Of a DNA stretch of 64,000 bases, positions 57,911 to 64,000 are shown piece after piece (positions within the stretch are counted from its first letter, which is position 1; each line of letters begins with the position of its first letter). The stretch spans positions 13,828,501 to 13,892,500 of the forward strand of contig OZ020517.1 of the NCBI GenBank assembly GCA_963971425.1, written 5' to 3'. This DNA is from Bryoerythrophyllum caledonicum. Lineage: Eukaryota > Streptophyta > Bryopsida > Pottiales > Pottiaceae. The notes under the pieces are model-generated. The model worked only from the letters and a program-made list of their open reading frames with translations. It searched no databases and was not told the origin of the DNA. The position numbers and the translations under genes are program-made.

Positions 57911-60475
57911 TTACATGACAATGTCATGAAAAACCTCATGATAAACGATGTTTTTCACCGTTCCCACGGCTTCATTGTTGTCATTGGCAACCTTAATGTT
58001 TGCAGGATGTCTACCACGAGACAAAGCCACATATAATTGACCATGGCTAAATACTTCATTACGAAGATAAATGCCGACACGATCATATGATTGGCCCTGC
58101 GATTTGTTGATTGTCATGGCAAAAGCGCCAGTGACAGGAAATTGTCTCCGGCAAAGTGTGAATGGCAAGCGGCTATCGTTGCAATGATGTGTGATTCTAG
58201 GAATCAATACCTCTTGGCTACGATAGCGACCTTCTACAATTTCACATAGCAATACACTTGGAGACACTTGCAAAAGACGCAAACGACTACCATTGCACAA
58301 ACCTTTTGCCGGATTCAAGTTCCTTAGCAACATCAAATATTGACCACATTTAAGACTTAATTGGTGAGGAGGCAAACCGCTCAATTGTAAAGAATTTAAA
58401 AACTCTACTGGATAATGATGGGCATGCTCATCATTTTCGTGGACAAAATCAGCACTAAAACATTGATGCACATCACCAGGTATGCGATCAGTGATTCTTC
58501 GGTTGATTTCTTGGGCATCATCATTTCGGACAGCCAAAATAATGCGCTCAGAAAAATCAACCGGATCATCAAATATAGCATCAATGAGACCATCTAAAGA
58601 ATTTCCAGGAACAACTAATCCCGGCGGTAGATCTACTTTTGGACCGGTTTTGCCCTCACCAATATCTAACAAAAACTTTTGAAAGTCCGGTTGACTTTGC
58701 AAACGCATGTTAGTGGTCAAATGAAAATGTTGCATTAATGGAAACAGATATGAATGTCGCAAGCAAGCTTGAACAGTCTGTTTGCGACCTCCACGTACAA
58801 CTACAGGCAGAGTTTGGCGAAAATCACCGCCATATAAAACTACAACACCGCCATTTGGACTATCTACACCACGTATATCTCGCAACGATCTGTCTATAGC
58901 TTCAAACATAAAACGATGTCCCGCACAAGCTTCATCAAGTACAATCAATTGTACTTCACGTAAGCTTTGACCTAATGTAGATTGGGCACTAATGCTACAA
59001 ATCGATGCATCATGCAATTGTAATGGAATAGCAAGAGATGAATGTGCCGTTCGCCCTTCATTCAAAAGACATGCGGCAATTCCACTTGTTGCCATTGCCA
59101 TACACTTGACACTACGACTGCGAAGATAACCTAATATGGTATTATACAAAAAAGTCTTACCTGTACCACCGGGACCATCTAAAAAGAAAAGCTTATTTGG
59201 AGAATCAGAATTCAAAACGGAAGTAGTTACCGTATTGAAAACAATGTTTTGTTCTTCGTTGAGCTTTCCTACATCCTCTTCTAGAAACGTAATATTTTGA
59301 TTATCAGAATCAATGTTGTCGTTAGCATCACTGCCAACATCAATACTATTTGGATAACCTAACTCATTCAATTCTTCGATATTAAAAAAATCTGTAAGAT
59401 GTTTATCTGATGATGACAAATATTCCTCAATGGACGAAATCGCTTTGCAATAGCGATTTTGATCATTCCGCCAATCATCAGACATAGCGTCAAGATGTGT
59501 CTTTAGTAAACTAAGAGGATCTAGCGGTTGTCCAAACACAAGAAGTGTTGCAAACAACCGCCGAATTTGTTTAGGCAATGCAATGGCACTTGCCTCTTGC
59601 AAACAATTTTCCCACTCGGTATCATCCTCTAAAAGTCCTCTTGCAATACAAGCGGCTTTGTATGTTGGATACACTGTATCATGAAAACAAAGTAGGTCCT
59701 CAAATGAAGTCGGTGCCTCAACATGAGTCAACAACAAACGCAAGTAAAATACTTCGATACCTACGGGAACCATATTTATCCGACCAAAAACTTTTATCTT
59801 ACGTTGTCTTCTTTCCCACATGTTATTCTTCACATCCCACTTGTAATAGAGTGGAAGATCCATGTAACGAAGAAGCATGTGATTGCCTTGATTGCTAGAA
59901 GCAATTAAGGCACGAATGCGGCAGTTGAGCTCAAAAAACTTGGTGAGTTTAGTCTCAGCATTTTGATCAACCACCGACTGCAAAGATGTTCCTTCCTGAA
60001 AAGTAACATATTGCTGACCAGGTAGGTGAACCGGTAAACGACAAATACTATGACTCTTATTGTTGGTTTCAAAACCAAAATGCCTCCAACATGCTTCTTG
60101 AGCGGCCACATAACGGCCTTCTAAGAAGTCCTTAATCTCATCTACAACTTCATCCGTTTCTACAACTCCACGATCTGGACCTTTAAAAATATACTTGTGG
60201 AGATATTTGACAGTTTTTACCGAACTACAAATTTCCACATTAATATGACAATTAAATCGACCTATCAAATATGGATTGTATGGCACAACCCATCGATTGT
60301 CTAAATGGACGATTTGTCCACGTACGCGTTTCTCGATGTACCGACCATGGTTTCGACGACGGTACAAAACATGACCGTCACCATCCACCTCAGTGGTATC
60401 CACCTCAGTAGATGAGTGGGAGTAGATGTTTCCAACTAGTGCGGTTGCATTGGTGGGATATAAGAGGTTGGTCAT
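57911..60475 (-). CDS. Helitron Pif1-like helicase, fused to a LINE-derived start
   Basis: 854 codons without a stop. The first 23 residues (MTNLLYPTNATALVGN...) come from the LINE RT. Helitron sequence starts at EVDTTEVDGDGHVLYRRRN. Residues about 25-420 match the region of Helitron proteins between Rep and helicase (RFNCHINVEICSSVKTVKYL). Helicase motifs: GPGGTGKT (about 432), IVLDEA (about 512), YGGDFRQTLPV, TTNMRLQ, TINKSQGQS (about 787), YVALSRGRHP. The Pif1-type 5'-3' helicase unwinds DNA during rolling-circle transposition. The HUH nuclease domain is absent, so it cannot mobilise the element alone. Confidence 0.93.
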   Translation of the reverse strand: MTNLLYPTNATALVGNIYSHSSTEVDTTEVDGDGHVLYRRRNHGRYIEKRVRGQIVHLDNRWVVPYNPYLIGRFNCHINVEICSSVKTVKYLHKYIFKGPDRGVVETDEVVDEIKDFLEGRYVAAQEACWRHFGFETNNKSHSICRLPVHLPGQQYVTFQEGTSLQSVVDQNAETKLTKFFELNCRIRALIASSNQGNHMLLRYMDLPLYYKWDVKNNMWERRQRKIKVFGRINMVPVGIEVFYLRLLLTHVEAPTSFEDLLCFHDTVYPTYKAACIARGLLEDDTEWENCLQEASAIALPKQIRRLFATLLVFGQPLDPLSLLKTHLDAMSDDWRNDQNRYCKAISSIEEYLSSSDKHLTDFFNIEELNELGYPNSIDVGSDANDNIDSDNQNITFLEEDVGKLNEEQNIVFNTVTTSVLNSDSPNKLFFLDGPGGTGKTFLYNTILGYLRSRSVKCMAMATSGIAACLLNEGRTAHSSLAIPLQLHDASICSISAQSTLGQSLREVQLIVLDEACAGHRFMFEAIDRSLRDIRGVDSPNGGVVVLYGGDFRQTLPVVVRGGRKQTVQACLRHSYLFPLMQHFHLTTNMRLQSQPDFQKFLLDIGEGKTGPKVDLPPGLVVPGNSLDGLIDAIFDDPVDFSERIILAVRNDDAQEINRRITDRIPGDVHQCFSADFVHENDEHAHHYPVEFLNSLQLSGLPPHQLSLKCGQYLMLLRNLNPAKGLCNGSRLRLLQVSPSVLLCEIVEGRYRSQEVLIPRITHHCNDSRLPFTLCRRQFPVTGAFAMTINKSQGQSYDRVGIYLRNEVFSHGQLYVALSRGRHPANIKVANDNNEAVGTVKNIVYHEVFHDIVM

Positions 60476-60774
60476 AATTGCTTGTAATCTGCGTGGTCAA
60501 TGGAGCCAAATGCATTTTTGAAGTCAATATATAAAATATAGATGTCTTGATTTGTAAATCATGCGTCTTCGAGTGCGGCTATTATGGTTTGGAGTTGTCT
60601 AGCGGTACTTCTTACCGCATGGAAGCCTTCTTGGTTGTTGTGTAAGATTTGGTAGTTTTCTCCGTACGAGGATAATATAGATGTGAGTGTGCTTGTAAAG
60701 AGTTTATAGATAGTATGGGTATGGCAATTGGCATGTGGTTGGGAAGCATTGAGGGATCACTTTTTTATATAGTA
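60411..60774. repeat. 364-bp direct duplication, right copy
   Basis: Matches 56777-57140 base for base by eye. LINE sequence continues uninterrupted beyond 60774, so this is the original copy on the RT 5' side. Confidence 0.92.
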
Positions 60775-60950
60775 TTATTGTATAACTAATTTTCCATGAG
60801 GCGGGCATTTGTTTTTGTTTGTAGCTGTGAGAGAAAAATAGGAAGAGAAGTTCGTGGAATTTTGAGGGCAGTAATTTTAATATGAAGTTTGGAATGTGGT
60901 TTGGTCATGGGGCTTTGTTGGTTCCTAATTTTTGAGGGATGTATCGTATA
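60411..60950 (-). mobile_element. LINE copy (minus), RT part, far side of the Helitron
   Basis: The minus strand beyond the duplication reads YKQKQMPAS and a segment related to DKAPRPDRIPNSIL of the long LINE, ending near 60950. Together with 56621-57140 it forms one RT fragment split by the Helitron. Confidence 0.75.
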
Positions 60951-61304
60951 AGGCACCGTTAAAATGGAAAACTTGACCGTGTGAGCGGTCGAAGAGCAGT
61001 CAGCATGAGCGGTGAGCGGTGAGCAGAGAACTATAGGCAAGTATTTAGTTTTATTTTTGGGATTATAAACTATTAGGGCCTAAAGCCGTGGAACTTTATC
61101 AAGTATAATAGTTGATTATTATTCTGTAATCCTATAATTGGGGACAATATTTACATTCTTTTGGAATTACAAATATTGGTAGTGGAATATACTATCCCAT
61201 TGCCATGGAATTAAACGTCATGGAAGATTGAAAGTGCAATGAAAAAATCCTTGCAATGATAAGTACAATGAGAGCGGGTGATAAAAGATGCCTAATATCG
61301 TGGA
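60951..61304. other. no gene seen
   Basis: AT-rich spacer with a short GAGCGGTGAGCGGTGAGC repeat near 61007. Nothing else recognised. Confidence 0.45.
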
Positions 61305-61308
61305 TTAA

Positions 61309-62116
61309 CCCCTAAAGGACCAAGGCAATTTTTCCTCAAAAACACTCCAAAACTGCCATTTTCAGCGCATTCAACACAAAATTATACAAAATCATTTTTT
61401 TGAAAATTTAACCGTAGGATCTTGTGCTAGACTTGTATGAGAGTGTGTGGTGAAATTTTTGGTAAGTTCGACCGCACAGATTGAAAGATATTAGCCTTTG
61501 AAAGGCGACATAATCTCTTTTTCAGGTCATACTATACACCTTCAACAAACTTCGACCACCTTCTATGGCAACTTTTTGCACTACGGGCCATGATTTTATT
61601 GTCTTAACTTGAAAAGGATCATGTTAGGCACATGTGCACCAAATTTTAGAAGTAGAAGAGGTGTAGAAGATGTCCTAAAAAATCCTGCTATGCACCTATG
61701 TGCCGAGAATCAACAATACACTTTATATTATGCATATATCATATCCTTCTCAAATATTTGAAATTCACAAATCCGTACGGTAGATGCAAAGATCTCAATT
61801 TCCTTTCCAAGAGGACATCTTCAGTCTTTTAAATGGACAAAAACTCGAATTTCTATTGAATTTAGAAGTTATTAAAGTTTGGTGACAGTATTTGTGATAT
61901 GTCACACTAAACTGCTGCACTATTTGTATATGTAAGTGAAAATATATTGTAACTTTTGAACCGTATGTCGGAATTCTACGAAATTTGTGTCTACGCAAAG
62001 CTAATCAAAAGTTGGCAATTCAATAAAAAATCTCAGAAAATAATGCCTAGAACTGAGAACGTGGTACCTTACCCAAACTCAAAATGTCCCTCGAGGGGAC
62101 ATCGGTCCTTTAGGGG
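61309..62116. mobile_element. piggyBac-like non-autonomous element (MITE)
   Basis: 808 bp bounded by perfect 13-bp inverted ends CCCCTAAAGGACC...GGTCCTTTAGGGG, each next to TTAA (61305-61308 and 62117-62120). TTAA target sites and ends starting CCC are the marks of piggyBac. Next to the right end is a palindrome, GTCCCTCGAGGGGAC. No transposase is encoded; the short frames inside are not coding-like. Confidence 0.8.
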
Positions 62117-62120
62117 TTAA

Positions 62121-63057
62121 TACATATGGGCGAAGTTGAAAAGGGAGTGCATAACTTACTTTGTTTTGACAAATTATACGGGACATTGACATGTTTAAAT
62201 ATTTTGTGCCCAGATGCCACGGTAGGATCGCCGCTACCAGCACCCTCTGGGAGGTGATTTTAAAAAAACAATTACTAACTCATATTATTTTGGGCATTTC
62301 TTTATTATCCCACGCTCTTATTTTCATTCACCAATACCCTTTACTGTTTGTTGATAAGAATGAAGTATATTTTATATGTGAGTCTATTTATATTACTTTC
62401 TATTTTTTCTTTATCTTAATATTTCCTACAACTTATTTTACTTTTTGTGGTCAAAAATGAAATATAGAATGAAAAATTTATTTTAAGCTACTCAATGGTG
62501 AACACCTTTTGATTGTTTTAGAGTTTCAAACTCCCCAACGGTAAAGGATTGTCACTTGTCACCTCTAGGTTGTTAAAATAATTGTGGTTCCTATTATGCT
62601 CTGTCTATTCTTGCTCTACATACATGACTTAGTTATCATAGACCAATAATGCCATATATTGAACTATGTCAAGCACATCAAGATAAATATAGACTGCCAA
62701 TACTGAAGGAAAATTTAGTTCATGTTTACAACCAATCACCAATAAAAACATATGTATGGGATATATATTTGACATATATAAAAATCTAGGCTAGAGAATG
62801 TCAATACCGTATATGAAGCCAATGAACGAAGTACAAAATATATAAATAAGAGAGAGGAATAATACTTGCAAAACCAAAGCCACATAAATTACAACAATTC
62901 ATACAAAAAATCTAAGTTGAATTTTCACTACCCTCTATTGCTACAGCCAAGGAAAATTGATCCCCTTGGTGGGACTTACCCGAGGTGGGCCCCGTCTTAA
63001 TTGCATGGAGTCATTTTTCTAGCCCTCTTATTTAGGGCGACGAGAGGCATTTATGGA
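62121..63057. other. AT-rich, no gene seen
   Basis: I see no element ends or coding pattern. An open stretch at 62191-62460 is rich in hydrophobic residues because of its T content and is probably chance. Confidence 0.45.
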
Positions 63058-64000
63058 TTATTTTTGACAAATTTGGAGTCTAAGGCCATTGTTTATCCTA
63101 GAGGACCCTCCCTTGCTATAAATAGGGCTCCATCCTAAAACAAATAGGGGCCAGGTTTGGCTCCACCAACGGGAGCACTCTTTAAAACGCCGTTGCGAAT
63201 AACCAACCCCAAGAGCGTAGCAAGCATTGCAAACAGGCCTGCCATCTAACTTCGTCTCAAATTTATCCTGACGAAATCCTTCCGTTCGTGTATAAAAAAA
63301 AACCAACATTTGTCTTATCCATGTACTTCGGACTGAATACTCTGGTGCCCAAGCATTATAATGCATGTCTAAAATATGCCTAGCTTGAATGTTCCTCAAA
63401 CAATTTTGCTTGCATCCTCCCTGTGCTATTGCCTTTTCCACGCTTGCCAAAGATACCTTACTTGCTGTAGTTCCTATCACATTTGACTCGCTTGAAACTA
63501 TCATTCTTCTATTCTGCAGAGAATAAGGTCAGCGCGCTATTCTAACGTGAGCAAATCCCTCTACATGGGGCAAATCTCGAATGTTAGAGGGGGTGCATCG
63601 AGAAAATGGTGAACTCTCATCAACGGGGTTTGAAGCTTGGCTACTCCACAGAGATCTTTCATTCAATTCTGGGGTGATAGATCGCCCTAGAACATCAAAT
63701 CCTAGGGCCATTGTCCGTGTAGGTGAAATATGAGATCTATCTTCACCATGGGCATTTGGAAAATTAGGTGTTGTGGCCAAGTCACAAAGCAATGACCGGT
63801 TCCAACGAATGATCAGGTCCATACATGAACCAAGATGTTCTCCCACAACTTCTCATGTCCAATGTAATGCATCGTCAACCCAAATTATACGCACTGCCGC
63901 CTCAGATGGAAACATTCTACATCCATGCAATACCATTCCACTTTCAAACGCATGCTCCTTTTTTGCCAAACCCACAACAATGCCTATTTTGGAGAGCAAT
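63058..64000 (-). pseudogene. unrecognised Cys-containing protein, open at window end
   Basis: Minus-strand frame running in from beyond 64000, with stops near 63855 and 63526 but no frame change, to 63058. The second part contains CKQNCLRNIQARHILDMHYN, RSTWIRQMLVFF, KFETKLDGRPVCNACYALGV and GYSQRRFKEC. Paired Cys followed by a basic helix and LDG..VC..CYA..LGYS..R resembles N-terminal modules of some plant and animal DDE transposase-like proteins. I cannot name the family. Two stops mark it as decayed. The start, and any catalytic domain, would need the neighbouring sequence. Confidence 0.45.

Larger units (their letters stand above)
57141..60410 (-). mobile_element. Helitron, 5'-truncated
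   Basis: The minus strand carries a Pif1-like helicase and ends in a hairpin plus CTAG, then T of the target, as Helitrons do. The 5' side (at 60410) begins inside the replication-helicase coding region, with no TC end and no HUH nuclease motifs, so the front of the element is missing. Identical 364-bp LINE segments lie on both sides, which normal Helitron insertion does not produce. Confidence 0.88.

Noticed and set aside
1..64000. Bacterial or phage system, CRISPR array, rRNA
   Set aside because: Content is eukaryotic transposons and intron-bearing gene fragments; no array of identical spaced repeats and no rRNA sequence was seen.

Overview
This window looks like repeat-dense nuclear DNA from a plant-lineage (streptophyte) eukaryote. 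The signs are GT-AG introns with matching phases, a captured PRP40 splicing-factor gene, a Ty3/Gypsy retrotransposon, Helitron, CACTA-like and MULE-like elements, and a hAT-like transposase that reads like copies I associate with bryophytes and early land plants. The species is not determined; a bryophyte or charophyte is a guess. I see no bacterial operon, rRNA or CRISPR array and no clearly functional host gene. The window is transposons nested in transposons, plus decayed gene fragments.

Layout. 1-2450: decayed unrecognised coding sequence. 3250-5625: two LINE fragments in opposite orientation. 5626-9240: no gene I can support. 9241-10830: broken ORF1-like, possibly RRM-fold protein. 10860-34234: one long LINE (+) opened by nested insertions. 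A 3.85-kb element E (12679-26158, TSD ACAAC) sits in its endonuclease, a very young Gypsy element (13015-22637, TSD GCGC) sits inside E, and a solo-LTR-like insertion (27691-29798, minus) sits in the RT. 34235-38069: second copy of E. 38271-39960: two LINE fragments. 40212-48338 (minus): hAT-like transposase gene downstream of PRP40-derived exons, with a CACTA-type MITE in an intron. 49690-56050: another LINE copy carrying a MULE-type MITE and a third copy of E (52203-55818). 56621-60950 (minus): LINE copy broken by a 5'-truncated Helitron and flanked by an identical 364-bp duplication. 61309-62116: piggyBac-like MITE with TTAA ends. 63058-64000 (minus): start of an unrecognised Cys-containing pseudogene.

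Most notable system. The LINE, pieced together across copies, reads: 2A-like ribosome-skipping motif, novel N-terminal region, APE endonuclease, RT, a conserved domain of about 170 residues that I cannot place with certainty, RNase H, then a C-terminal CCHC plus PD-(D/E)XK restriction-like endonuclease. Two endonucleases in one LINE is the hallmark of the Dualen/RandI group described from Chlamydomonas. The 2A motif at its N-terminus and the extra domain make this family worth following up. Every copy here is decayed.

Other notable points: an antisense tRNA-like module shared by two different Gypsy-type LTRs; a 3.8-kb TG...CA element carrying a protein gene but no internal LTRs; a PRP40-hAT exon chain; and a Helitron insertion with an anomalous target duplication.
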